Assembly: GCA_028564675.1 (NCBI GenBank)
Contig: JAOVVO010000452.1
Span: 1 to 64,000 of the forward strand
Source of the DNA: Onchocerca lupi
Lineage: Eukaryota; Nematoda; Chromadorea; Rhabditida; Onchocercidae
Reading direction: 5' to 3'
Length of the DNA: 64,000 bases
Each line of letters starts with the position of its first letter. Position 1 is the first letter of the stretch. The notes beneath the pieces are model-generated. The model ran no database searches, was not told the origin of the DNA, and was given only the letters and a program-made list of their open reading frames with translations. Below, one piece after another: positions 26,793 through 46,500 of this stretch. The position numbers and the translations under genes were made by a program.

Positions 26793-29615
26793 TCATCTTA
26801 ATTTCTTCACCCGCTGATATAATGCATCCACGACCTGTAGAAAGTTTTTAATTATTGTAATTATTCATTTGATATTCTATTCAAATATAACCAAAAGCAC
26901 ATTCGAGAAAGTCTCACCTCACTCATAGCATGAATAGCTTTCACTGCTGCTTCGTACGTTTTGTCTACAGGAGCAAGATCATATACAATCAACATCCCTT
27001 CGCCTTGATGTAAGCTTCCTGTAAAAAAAATGGCAGCTTTACTATCTAATCCAATTTAAATACAAATTACGCCATTACATTAGTTAAATAAAAAAGTTTG
27101 ATTTATGAAATATATTAGAATAATTGCCTGAGAACTTCCTATCCAATATCATTTGCGATAATTTTTTCTCCACTTTATCCCTAGTAAGCCCAATTTTTGA
27201 AGCAATATGTTCAAGCTGAACGTAGGAGTAAGGTTCAATTATTCGACATAAATCTTTTTCAAGCATACTATCACTCAAAGAATTGAAGTGTTTCTTCACA
27301 ACAGCATCACATTGTAGTTCATCACGAAAACTTCCAAATGCCTGAAAAAAGAAACTGATTCAAAACTACAATAATTCATATAAATGAAATTAATTTCAGT
27401 GCTACAGTAACTTATACAAATAAATTTGAAATTATCAAAGACCAAACATACAGCATTGAAGTCAGCCAATGATCGTTTCTTGGCAGCTTCAGCAACTGCA
27501 CGCATGGCATCCAAATCTAATCCACTATATTTTAGCGCTAGTTTTGCAGATAAAATTGTTGAGACTTCCTCTGGTGAATCGAGCATTATCTGAAAAATAT
27601 GACTATAACAAAACTGAATTTGAAATATTATGAAAAAGTGTCACTGAAACAAATAAATATATCAAAATAATTGATTCAACAACATGAATGCAAAATTAAC
27701 ATCTAAAAAGAAAAATCTCTGAATGCAACCTTGCTCAAAAGCATATATTTAAGGGCACGTATAGCATCTTGTTTATCATTAACGGTGTCGTATCCTTCGA
27801 AAGCTTCATAAAAATATGAAAAAGCTGTTTTAAAATCGCGTTCAGTAGCGGCATGCAAAATCCCAGATTGCATATCAAGCGCAGCTTGCATGCGAGGAGG
27901 CATGTAAATCGAATTTGCTATTGTCCTTGCTGATGTCAGAGCAGCTCTAGCCTGGGAAAAAAAACCCATGAAAAGCGAAAATCAATAACTTTCCAAATGT
28001 TCATACCCCATAAGCTTAAATACTGATATATACAGTGAGATTATAATAAATTTTGTACTAGAAATACCAATATTTATTGGATACTGCTGATGAACACTGC
28101 TATAAATAGAAAAGTGGTGGCAGAAAATACGCTGGTTGCATTAGATAGTTTTCAATGAAATTATATAAATTAGCATTCCGGAAAAGAAATTAAAACAATA
28201 ATATTGAAAACTGAAATAGAAATAGCATATGGTAACCTTCGACAAATTTCCTAAATGATAACAAGCTTTGCTTTCTTCCAATTGTACTTCAACAATTACA
28301 TCCTTATCATCGACTTTCTTCAATTCGCGAACCAACTGATTTGCTAAAAATGTGTGGTTACTAATTATAGCCAAAAAAATAGTCCCAAAATACAAGAACT
28401 TGAAAAATTTATGTACCTAATTGCTGTGCTTGAGTGAATCTGCGAAGATCATTATAAAGACGAACAAGGCGAGCCTGCAGTGTCTGTCGCAAGAATGTTC
28501 GATTTTGTTCAGTTGCCCATTGTATGCATTCCTTGCATAAATCAACCTTCAAAATATATTAATAGCAAAATAGAAGAAAAAAAACCATTAATTTATTGAA
28601 GAAAAATTATATTTAAGTACTTGGTTAAGACTAAGAAAGACGCTAGTTATGATCAAAAAAAATTCTTGTTTTTACAGATGATCTTTTTTTTTTCAATGTT
28701 CTACTTACTGTTTTATGTACTAAAAATTCTTGACTGTTTAGAAATGTTCTGCTAATGGATCCGGATAGGGCAATAATATAAGTTAAGTGAAAAAAATCCA
28801 ATAACTTGTTATTCATTCTTTTGAATATAATACAATTACTTTAATATCTCCATCTTGATTATCTATCATGAGACATAGATCAACTAGATTTCGAACAAGT
28901 TTGGCCGCTTTTGCTTTGCCTAATGATACTAAAAATGGACGAGTATTTTCGATCATTTTGCGCAATTCTTGAGTACGTTTATTCTTTGCCAACATATTAC
29001 CCAGCTCCATAATCGATTCTTCTTTCTTTTTGATATCTGCCTCATCATTCACCGGTGACTTTACTGCAAAAGTTTTCATATCTCTCAAAAACAACAAAAT
29101 TACTCTGTGCAATAATATTTAACAGCTTATACAATATAATATTCATCACTGAATAAAATGCCGACCCAGAAACTAGGCATGATTCTAGCAATTTTTTTTC
29201 ATGAAAAAATTGAGCTTTCGATAAATTCCGGAAATAAGTCATGAGTTCCACAAAACTTAAGCAGGCATTTAATCATTTTTTTGGTCTTCTAGAATTGATT
29301 AAAATAATTTTCTAATCAATTTTGATGGTTTCTATATTATTTAGTGAAATAAAGAAAACAGTATTTTCAGTGGGAAACAAATGATTCGAAATATCATAAG
29401 ACTAAGTGACGTATGCGAAATTAGTTCCAGCCATGGATATTATGTGGGAAAGAATGTATTTAATGAAACAGTAACCGGTAATAGATTGGGAAAAATCGGA
29501 GAAAAAAGTATCTGACAGAATAAACTTTACCAAAGCTGGTGAGATAACGTATAGCATTATCTTCATTCATGTGTGGTGCAGATGACATCGTATCCATAGC
29601 AGTGCCGCCGGACAT
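26793..29615 (-). CDS. PSMD11: 26S proteasome regulatory subunit RPN6 (PSMD11)
   Basis: Lid subunit of the 19S regulatory particle; in the family it braces the lid against the 20S core. Nine exons: 29615-29531, 29063-28840, 28546-28417, 28343-28237, 27951-27730, 27589-27452, 27341-27128, 27018-26918, 26834-26793. Phases close and give 420 aa, against about 422 aa for the human protein. Diagnostic stretches are the solenoid repeats ([26 protein letters not shown]), [20 protein letters not shown] with YEAFEGYD, and the C-terminal PCI winged helix ([26 protein letters not shown]) followed by [11 protein letters not shown] and a final [13 protein letters not shown]. The start MSGGTAMD was chosen because an acceptor-like AG lies 49 nt upstream at 29666-29665 and no better in-frame start is visible. 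Intron 7 uses a GC donor. Confidence 0.95.
27019..27127 (-). other. GC-AG intron of PSMD11 (intron 7)
   Basis: The donor reads TCAG|GCAATT and the acceptor TTTTACAG. Only this donor joins LDRKFS to GSLHQGEG in frame; the nearest GT is 11 nt upstream and gives the wrong phase. Confidence 0.7.
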
Positions 29616-31761
29616 TTCTCCTGCAGCAATTTTGGATTTGTTTTCTCGTGCAGAAAATGAGCTTCTGAAAAATGGAAAATTATGCATTTTTAATCCAATC
29701 TCTATTTGAAATGAGAAGAAAATGGAAAAGGAATAGAATACCAAGAATCAACAACATAATAAAAGACAGTTTTTAAATAACTGTCTTTTAATTGATGATA
29801 GCTTGATCTGAAGATTTATATTACCCATCCTAATGCTGAAAACAACTACTACTACAATTAGTGGAGCTCAGTATCATCATAAAATATTTTTAAAGTTCAT
29901 ATTGTTTTGTTGATAATGACTTTCTTTCTCTGCCTAAAAGAGGTATAAGCAAAAGTAAAAATGGCAGGAGAGGAGTTCGGTAAATCTGGAGACAAAGGGG
30001 AAATCTCGCAATAGAGTTGATTTATCAATAAGCGTATTTCGGGAGTTCTACAGTATGTGGTGCTCAGTGAAATACAAAGCAGTCCGTCTGCTATCCTCTG
30101 GTCCCCTCCATTTTGAAAGCAAAGTTAGAATCTCTGGGAGTAAGTGATTCGAGGTGTATGATAGAGGATCTTTGTAAGACACATCCCTATCAATTCGTGC
30201 ACTTTCCTACACAAAGAAAACTAAAAAAAGCATAGATTTAGTGGATTTCGAAAGTCCACATAAAAAATCGATTAGGAAAAGGAAGAAAGAATGATTAGGT
30301 ATACTCCTCCCAACCATGCACCTCCATCTTTAGGATATGCCGATGTCTTGCCCGCATCCCGGGTTCCTAGTTATTTACCCGAATTACAATTTCAATACCA
30401 CTAACAATCTACCGTAGTCAGCACCACTCCATCGAAACGATGACATACCCCCGACGTACCGTATGCTGAAGGAGATAGCAGTACCGCAGGACCTTTTCGG
30501 CTTATTGCAGCCAAATGTACTGTAATTCCAGCGTTGCAGAGGTCACTTCACTAATGGAGGAAGTCAAGCAATATTGTCACCTCAGAGGGTTGGGTAGGGG
30601 AGATTATATTTTTGCTTCTATGAAATTCCATTGATTCTTGCTTCAGAGATGAAGCGAAATATTGGTAGAATCTTCATCAGCTCAAAAACGTCCTGGAGAA
30701 TATTGTCCTTAAAATCTCTGTCCTCAATCAATATGCTAATTCAACCAGTCCACTTTCGGACTTTGACCCTCACTAACTTAGTTGCCTCATTTATATTTAC
30801 GTCATTGCTGCATGCTGTTCTCAGTCTAATGAAGTAAGTGATTCACAACTGAACGTCAGTTTTCCAAATACATACGTGAAAAATTTGCCGTAGTCCCACC
30901 GATTTCCATTTTACATTGATCAGATTAATTCACGCAACGAACTCATGCAGATAAATCAATTACACTACCCGACTAAATAACACAAATCAATTGTGCGGAC
31001 CTCTTCCCTTCTCTTTTTCTATTAATATAAATTTATCCTATTAATAGGTTCGCTTCGAGCGGAATAGGTAAGAATAATATTCCACAGTTGAGAGGCATTT
31101 AATAGTCGTAGCAAGTCTTGAGAGATCATGGATAGTGCACCGGAAAAATAGACAGACAAAAATGGACCAATGGTTAACTGGAATTGGTATTTCTAGAACC
31201 AGTGATGTGAAGTAACATATAAAAATTTTGGCATTGACATGCACACATAATTCCTTTTGTTTTACTTTGAAGAGAAGGAAAAAAACACAAGTTTCTTGTT
31301 CATCTCGCAGTATCATTTCCCGGGAAAATAAAATTTTATCGCAGTGTAATTAAGAAATAACATCCTGCTCATTATAATTATAGTAAGACAAAAAGTCGTT
31401 CCAAACTTCAAATTCTGTTTTTCTAGTAAATAGAAATCGAAAGTCGAAGGTGCCAATACAAAATTCCAAGAATGTGTAAGGATAGCAGTCAAACAAATTT
31501 TTAACGATTCTTTACAGCAAGCCAAATTAATTTGTAGGAACGCATAACACTATTTTAAGATAGATAAGCTCATGAATTCAAAAAACATTGATTTCCAATG
31601 GAGACTCAACCAAAGTAAAGAGCCAAAATTAAATGATGGTTCACGAATAAAACGGATAAAACCAGTGACTTGATGCAATGTAAATTAACGAAGATTTTTA
31701 TGTGGAGAAGAATATGAAATGTTTAGAATACAGCAACATACGAAACATTTACGATAAAAAA
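29616..31761. other. Spacer between PSMD11 and TRAPPC3 with a G+C-richer block
   Basis: Contains the PSMD11 5' end, a small hairpin (arms 29761-29771 and 29779-29789, 11 bp) and, from about 29930 to 30850, a stretch visibly richer in G+C than its surroundings. That block holds short open stretches on both strands, broken by stops, and matches nothing I recognise. The TRAPPC3 3' UTR probably occupies the right end. Confidence 0.5.
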
Positions 31762-33411
31762 TTAGTCATCTCCAGGTGGAACTGATTCTTGCAATATTCG
31801 AATGAATTTTACTCTGATCTCAACAGTTTGACTCTGTTCTTGTACAATAAATGTTTGTACTTCCATGTGCATCATTTCCAAAGCTCCTCGTATTGCGCCA
31901 CAAAGTATTTGTGAATATCTTAAAATTTATGCTTCATACAAAGATAAATTGAAGAAATTTGATCCATACTCGGTCTTTTCCGTTCTGCAAACAGATACAG
32001 AATGAATCGATCTTATTTTTTCTTGCTTTACGAGCTTTGCCGACTTGCACTTATGACTGTCAACTCAATTATTATCAGAGGACTCCTGACATGAATTTTA
32101 ATGCATTTCTATTTCATGCATTAACATATAATAAAAGATATTTGGTCTTCTGCCAAATTGCAAATCAATAAAGTCAATGCAATATTCACGAAGTTATTGA
32201 TTAAATATTCTTCGCAAATGTTCAATTTTCATTAAAAAGTTCCCCATATTAACGATAAAATTGCGCGGAGAAAAGAAATAAATGTCGCATGAAATAATGC
32301 TAACCTAAGATCTTGTGCTAATTCAGATGGAACTTCAACAAATTCTGCTAAAGGATTCGATTCAAGGACGAGAGAAAATTCGTCATTACGAGCACTCCAA
32401 TTCGATATTTGTGCGGTTATACCTGAAAATATATTAATCCATTCTAATAACTATTTGCAAGGAAACTTCATGAAAAAAATACCTGCAGAAACGGAATATA
32501 TTTAATTAATTGGAAAACAACAATTTCGATAGAATAATTTTTCTGTATAGAATCAAATGGAATGATAATAGCAATTTTCAGTGATGATGAGAAATGGATT
32601 TTCTAGAACATTCTCACCTAGATAACTGCGGAGAGCAACTTTAGCGAGTACATCAGCAACTTGATGCATGTCTGTACAACGCTGAATTTGGGAATTCTTT
32701 GCCAACAAATCATCGGCTAATCGTAATCCTATGTTGTAGCCCATTTTATCTAGCTGTCGGTTAACCTGCAATTATTTTAAATTATAATCGAAATAGAAAC
32801 TATGAAAAAGATAAACCAGAGAAAATACAAAGAATGGACGAGGAAAAGTCAACTCTGCAACAAAAATGATTCATGAAACAAACTGCTAAAGGGCTTTCCA
32901 AATCTCGGAGTAATTCTGCCACCAGAGCGCCATATGTTAGGGTGAATAGTTCACCACTGATCTAAAAACGATTAAAAAATATGATTTCAACAACAGACAA
33001 AGTTGCATAATTAATAATATATTACTCCTACATAAATTAAGCACTTAACTCACTGCGCTCAATATATTTAATCACGGATAAAAACATGATCACATAATTG
33101 ACTGATAACTCGATCCTTTTAAAATAAATAAATATATATATATATCTTAAATATATCTTGAATACAGCAATAACAAGTTAGGCAATCATTTTAAGATCGA
33201 TTTCGAGATATTGCCTGCTACAACATAACCGTAGCTTAACATCATCTTCACTTGATTTACCTTGCCAATCTTCCTTCTTCACTTGATTTACATCATCTTC
33301 ACTTGATTTACCTTGCCAATCCTCCCCCACTCATCGAATTGTTTTTGATCTTAAAAAAGAATATACCTTCTTCGAATCGATCCCCATCGGAAATTTGGTC
33401 TGTTTCGACAT
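31762..33411 (-). CDS. TRAPPC3: TRAPP complex subunit BET3 (TRAPPC3)
   Basis: Core subunit of the TRAPP vesicle-tethering and Rab-activating complexes in ER-Golgi traffic. Five exons: 33411-33367, 32961-32884, 32765-32618, 32422-32305, 31918-31762. Phases close and give 181 aa, against 180 aa for the human protein. Recognised by ELFTLTYGALVAELLRD, QLDKMGYNIGLRLADDLLA, VADVLAKVALRSYLG, ISNWSARNDEFSLVLESNPL and CGAIRGALEMM. The cysteine in IQRCTD matches the position acylated in mammalian BET3. The start MSKQTKFP matches the short polar N-terminus of the family; here I see no convincing trans-splice acceptor directly upstream. Confidence 0.96.
33240..33321. repeat. 51-bp direct repeat in TRAPPC3 intron 1
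   Basis: A 31-bp sequence starting CATCATCTTCACTTG occurs at 33240-33270 and again, identically, at 33291-33321; a partial copy (CTTCACTTGATTTA) lies between them. A short minisatellite within an intron. Confidence 0.9.
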
Positions 33412-34491
33412 AATTAGCTCAGTATCACAGAATGACAAGGAAAGCGCTAAAGGGCAAATGAACAATTAGTAAAATTGCATACAAGAACCTTATTTTCCAA
33501 TTATTCTACCGAACTATTTCAAAATTATCCGGAATAAAGCTCTGATTTAAGTCTTCTTGTTCAAATTTTATTTCCATGCCTTCATCTTCTCTATGTCATT
33601 CATCGTCATCCCCAACTTTATTTAACTTAAAAGTCCAACCTTATTATCTTTGAAGAAATTTTGCAAGAATGGGAACTATAGTTGGAAAGTGTGCATATCC
33701 CGATAAATTTTATTTCTATTCCTTCATTAGCAGCAACAAAATCTTAATTTTTAAAAACAGACTGAAACGCATCTATCATCGAGATCTATTTCGGTCAAAA
33801 AACAGTAGATGAAATAATTTACAGGACGGCAAAACCATGACAATATGAACGTTATAATCGCTAACCTTAAATTCTGAATATTTATTAACATTCAAAAAAT
33901 GAAACTTTAGAGCCATTGAAACCAGACATAACAAAACAGCTATTGTACAGAATTCGCAAAAAAATACACCTTGGAAAATTTCTTCAAATCATTATTATAA
34001 AATTAGCAGCAAACAGAGAAAAGTATGCCACTTTCGTTCTTAAGAATTAAAAACTGAAATGACATCCCCAAACAAAAACGAAGAGAAAAACGGAAATGTA
34101 CTAAACCAACTTTTATTCATTAATACCTAATTTTAGCTCAAATTCGCAACTATTTTGGTAAATTTTACTTTCTTTTCTTTTTTTTTTTTTTTTTTTTGAT
34201 TCACCACATAAATTTTTTATTTTTCTATTCTCTTCCAGAGTCTCGAAATCAAACTAACTTTTTGGTAATCCAAAACTTCGGCTTATATCATCAAAGTTGT
34301 GCATGAAAAAGAAGAAAAACTAGGAAGTGAAGAAAATGACACATATCTAAAATAAAATATAGCAAAACGAAAAAAAGATCAGATTCAAAATGAAGATTTT
34401 CATCAATTCTGCATTAACAAGCAAAAGCAAATCGAAAAATATTTATTTTTTGAGAATAAGATTTGATCCTCAGAGTATATAATAAATATAA
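33412..34491. other. Spacer between TRAPPC3 and PRPF40
   Basis: About 1.1 kb without a supported gene. Contains a T run at 34178-34197 and presumably the TRAPPC3 promoter and the PRPF40 3' UTR. Nothing else stands out. Confidence 0.55.
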
Positions 34492-41583
<7,092 letters not shown>

Positions 41584-42779
41584 CTTCTCCCTGTAATGCA
41601 TTTTTTGATTAAGAAAAAAGAATCAGATTCTGATTACAAATAAACCTCCCAAGACTGCCCAAATCTCACTTCCTGAATTAAAATCACAAAAACATTGACA
41701 TTTACTATTACGCCGTTGCCAGAAAATAGTCAAAAGAAATTTGCGGAATCTTGCAGCTTTATGTTTTAGTATAACAACTATTCAACTGGAATCGAATCCA
41801 CAGAATATTATTTGACCTTCTGTGAGAAAGATTGATACGAAGTATTATCCGATTATCGATATTTTAATTTCCAATTTTTACACTAACATACACATTAAGT
41901 ATGCCTTCTGGTAGAGCAGTTACTCTTCACTCTCCCAATTACAAATCTTCTGTCAGAGCTCCTTACCACTTTAATTTCAATCTTTTTCTTCAAGGGTCTG
42001 TAGTCTTTAAGTTATTACATTAGGATTAATTTACTGAAACTTAACAAAATATTTACAATGATTACTAAAAACATCTAAACAGGAAATTCAAAACTAAGCG
42101 AGGCAGCATCTTAATATCAGCTATACAGAACTAGCACTCCCTCCTTTGTTAATTGTATATTGATTTTCCACTATACTGCTTTCGATCATGAATTATTTCA
42201 TTCCGATAAATTAACAATTGATAAAAATCCCTCTCTTCTGATAAGATTGCAAATGTATATAAAACAAAGCAACAACACGATCAGTTTATTTGAAATAAAT
42301 ATATGAAAAGTAGCACAATTGCACCCGGAATCACATGATCTGAATGATCTCAAAGATTTCATTTCTGTCTTGAATCTTTCCTGACCATACCAGCGCCAGC
42401 ATTTGAACTATTATCATTAAGTGAAACGAACCCGAACTTTATACATTATTCTTCACAAAACAAACGCACTATATACATATATTGGTAGATTTAAATAATC
42501 TATAAGAAAATTAACCACAATTTGTCGATCCGAGACTTTTGCATTATTTCAGTTTCCTAAAAGCTTTATTTTAAAATCAAGTTGACTATTTATTTTGATA
42601 AAAAATATGCAGAAAGACAGCAAGAGATAAACTGACGTCGAACTTATATCTACTCTTATCAAGTGATGAAAATGGACCGAATATAGCTGGATAATTTTTG
42701 GCCAAAACACACTGTTAGAAGACACGTATTTTAAAGTAACAACTTAAAATGGAGATATGATGATGAAAAAATATCGTCA

Positions 42780-42847
42780 TTTTGAAATACTGATATTGCA
42801 AAGTGTTAGGTTTTTTTGATAAGTAACACTTTACAATACCAGTATTT

Positions 42848-42852
<5 letters not shown>
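42780..42852 (-). ncRNA. Long hairpin next to a poly(A) run
   Basis: Arms 42781-42808 and 42824-42851 (28 nt each) are inverted copies with a 15-nt loop and one further flanking pair. They differ at two positions, both transitions that become G-U wobbles in minus-strand RNA, so that strand pairs along the whole stem. A run of 36 A follows on the plus strand (42849-42884). It could be a small RNA precursor, a foldback element, or an inverted retro-copy; the sequence alone does not decide. Confidence 0.45.

Positions 42853-42884
<32 letters not shown>
42849..42884. repeat. Poly(A) tract, 36 bp
   Basis: Longest mononucleotide run in the window, starting inside the right arm of the hairpin at 42780-42852. 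Confidence 0.95.
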
Positions 42885-42885
<1 letters not shown>

Positions 42886-43537
42886 ATAAGAATACAAAGT
42901 AATCAGAATATTTGTCTCAAAACATTAACCATCAATAATTTCTTAACCAAGTTAGAACTAAAATAATGAAGTAAGTAATTTAGCAGGTAGCTATGATCGA
43001 ATTTCTCAATTCTGAACTAATAATCAAATCTTCTCTTCCTCTACGATAAAACAGCGGTAAAGAGACTAGAACTATGGAAATGTACATAATATAAATGAAT
43101 TATCAATGGATGCCATGAAACAAGATGCAACAGCAATACATAATGATTATAAAAACTATAACGAAAAACAATATTTACAAGATAAAAGAAAAGCGTTATA
43201 TAGATTAGACAAATAAGATGATCTTCTCCTTTTCATTAAATAATTGGAGATGATCATTCTTTACGAACAATATATTTCACCATCATTACTTCCAACTGCA
43301 TCGTCTAATGCAAAGTCAGGACTATCATCTAAATTATTATTGCTATTAAACACTGTGGAAATAATTAGCCAGGAATTTCTAACTTTCAAAGGAAACAAAC
43401 AACTGCATAACAGAAAGGATGCATCAGAAAAAAATGAGCTGAGAGCTCCCTTATGCTACAACAACGAGTTTCGAAAACGCTATAAACTTGAATGCGAATT
43501 TCAAAATAATTTCTATATCCACAGATAATTGTTGAAA

Positions 43538-46500
43538 TTATCCGTTCAATCGATCAAATGCAAAACGGAGCAACTTACTTTCAGGTAGTGTAACTGGTGG
43601 TTCTAGAACTAGAAAGCGTAGTATATCTGAGAGTGAAATGATTCCTTTCACTTTCTTATCGAAGTCAACGATCACTAATCGATGTACTTCGGCTCTAACT
43701 ATCATTTCTACAATCGTCATCAGTGAATCATTCGGTGAACAACAGCGCACTCCTTCAAACCACTAAAAACTGAATTCATTTAAGAAATTTGCTGGATTTT
43801 TCATTTATTGGAAAAAATTTTAATCAGAAATGATAAAAATTGGAGCTTACATCAACGCGATGCCGTAAAGCTTCTTGCGCTGTAACATCTAAATCAATAT
43901 ATGATTTGTCAGCTGCCAAATTTATAGCGTCAAATTTAGCATAAATATCGACAACCTATAATATGCCCTAATGAAATTTCATAGCACACTAGTATTTTCA
44001 AGATAAATTTTTACCATGGCTAATGATATGATGCGCAACAATACCATCAACGTATCTGTATAAGTCTAGCCATGTTGATGATTCCATTAAGGGAAAAAAC
44101 AATACGATGAAAAAACAAAAAGAAAAAAGACATTGAAACTTTCAATTAAGTCGAAATTTCGGAAAAAAAAACATACTTTGCCATTCTCATCCAATACAGG
44201 TAAAGCAGATACCCGTTTAGAAAGAAATAAATTCATAACATCTATCAGTGGAGTATTCTGAGTAATCGTTGAAACATCATCCCATGTACCAATCCCTAAC
44301 TCAAAAGGTGTCTTCTCCATGAAAGATGGACGAGGCAAATCAATCATCTAAAATCCGTCAATGTCTTCAATCTACTCCAGGAATAAAAAATTCAAAAAAA
44401 TTTGGAAAGGAATGAAAACTAATTCATAAAAGATTGTTGCGACAATTTTTATTTTCCAAAACCAGTTCAGATTTCAACCAACTTATTTCTGACAGACTTA
44501 TCGAAATTTCGAAAAAAAGGGCTTGATACTAAAACCTAACTATTCTTCCAGCGAAAATAGTCAAGTTCAATCAAACCAACGTTTCTAGAAAACTGCAATT
44601 ACTTATGAAGGAAATTTTTCCAAAAATTTCTAAAAAAAAAAAAAAAGGAAACAAAAAGTGAAAAAAAAAAACCAACATATAAATAAAGGAATTTCATCAA
44701 TCGTTTATGAGTGAGAATGAAAGCGATATTGCCAGTACCCTCCTCCATCACTGGTAAACGATGCACTTTCTCTTTACAGAGAATTTGAACTGCTTGGAAA
44801 AGGCTGAATAAATTTCTCCGATAACGTATTTCCAGTGATTGAAGAAATAAAAGTTTGAAAAAACTAAAAATTTGATTTCTTCGGTGATAAAATTGGCTAT
44901 ATATTACAATTCCTATAAAATTTGAACCAGAAGTTTTGGTTTGAAGTTTATAATTAAAAATACAACAAAATTAAAATGTTAATAAAGGATGAATATGCAA
45001 ACCTTTCAGAAGGAGTTATGGATGCCAGTAGTTTCAAATGACCATCTCGTTCCAGTTCTTTACGCCAAGTTGCTATTTTATGCTTCTCAAGATTTTGTAT
45101 ATCTTTACTTCTTGAACCACTATTTGTATAATATCTACAAAATATAATTTAATAAAAATCAACATTAAAAAAAAGATTGGCTTGGAGGTATCGTGAATAT
45201 TGCTTCCGATCTGAAACAATCAACCAATCTGAATTCATTGGCATACCCAATCATTCTTTTGCAAACTTTTTGTGAGAAAAAAAGATTCAGTATTGTGCAT
45301 GGTTGTGCATATTTATGTATAAGCTCATTTAAGAATTTTCCTGTCTTTATGAAAAAGCAAGAGAAAGATTTTAAACACATGATGTAACAGAATACATTTC
45401 AAATGTTCTGTTAATGATGGCTGTAAATATAGGAGAGAGATACAGGACATAGCTTATTTGACAAAACAACCACTACTAAAAAATCCCATAAAAAAAGGAA
45501 TCTAATTCTCTTCATATAATTTGTTTAATAAAATAATAAGTGTTGGTAAGGCCAAATATTAATGGATGATTCGAAAAATACAATATGGATTTTGACTTTT
45601 CAGAACGCTGCAATATACTATGATAAATGGAAAACATTTATACTTTTGAAGTATTCGAATAAAATCAGTAATAGTGAGCATGCCAACAAATTCCTGCTTT
45701 TTGCTATCCCATAGAGGAGCTGCTCGAACTCCGTTATAGATAAGAGCAAAGAAGGCTTTCTTCACCTATAAAACAGTACAAAAATAAAAAACGATTGTAT
45801 GTATCATTTTTAATCATGACTATATTAGAAAATGAATCAATAAATTGGAAGAAAATAGAAATTAAAATGTTCTTCCAATTAATATATAGTATTTCCATCA
45901 AATATCAATAAGAATTATGATTAACTTCTAAATGAAATCTTCCGACCATAAAATTATTGTTAGACTAAAATGGAATATCGAAAAAAAAAAAAGAATATCG
46001 AAATTCGTCAGGAACTACAAAACTTGGTTAATTATTAGTATTTAGAAAGGTTACACGTTTCTATACCAAGTAATAATAATTTTATTTTCTTTTTTTCTGC
46101 AGTTTTTCAACAACTAATTCCATTCTTAAATTAGTCCAAGAATGTTCTGGATAAAACGATCTATGTCTTTCTCCTGGAGCCTTGTTTTGTTAAGGAAATA
46201 TAATTTTGAAAATGAAATATTATTAAGTTACTAAAATTTTGCTTCTTTACTGCCTAAGACTGTGAAACTGAAATTAATATACAACTTCAAAATTTAAAGA
46301 AAAATAATCTAACTGGTAGTTCAGTATCGAAAACCACCAATTTTGTACTTGTAGGAATTAAATCATAGCATTTGTGCGCGCGCATGAACGATGAATAAAC
46401 AGCATCTTGACTTTCTGTAATTTCATTTGATATTTTTTGAAGATTAGTTAATTTGAAAATTGTAAAAAAAAAAAAAAAAAGTAGAGGAAAGTGATTCCAT

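Larger units (their letters stand above)
41584..43537. other. Spacer between PRPF40 and AMPK gamma
   Basis: About 2 kb without a supported gene. It begins with the candidate trans-splice acceptor of PRPF40 (AG at 41592-41591, minus strand) and holds the hairpin and A run at 42780-42884. The plus-strand frame at 43244-43528 overlaps the AMPK gamma 3' region and looks like chance. Confidence 0.55.
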
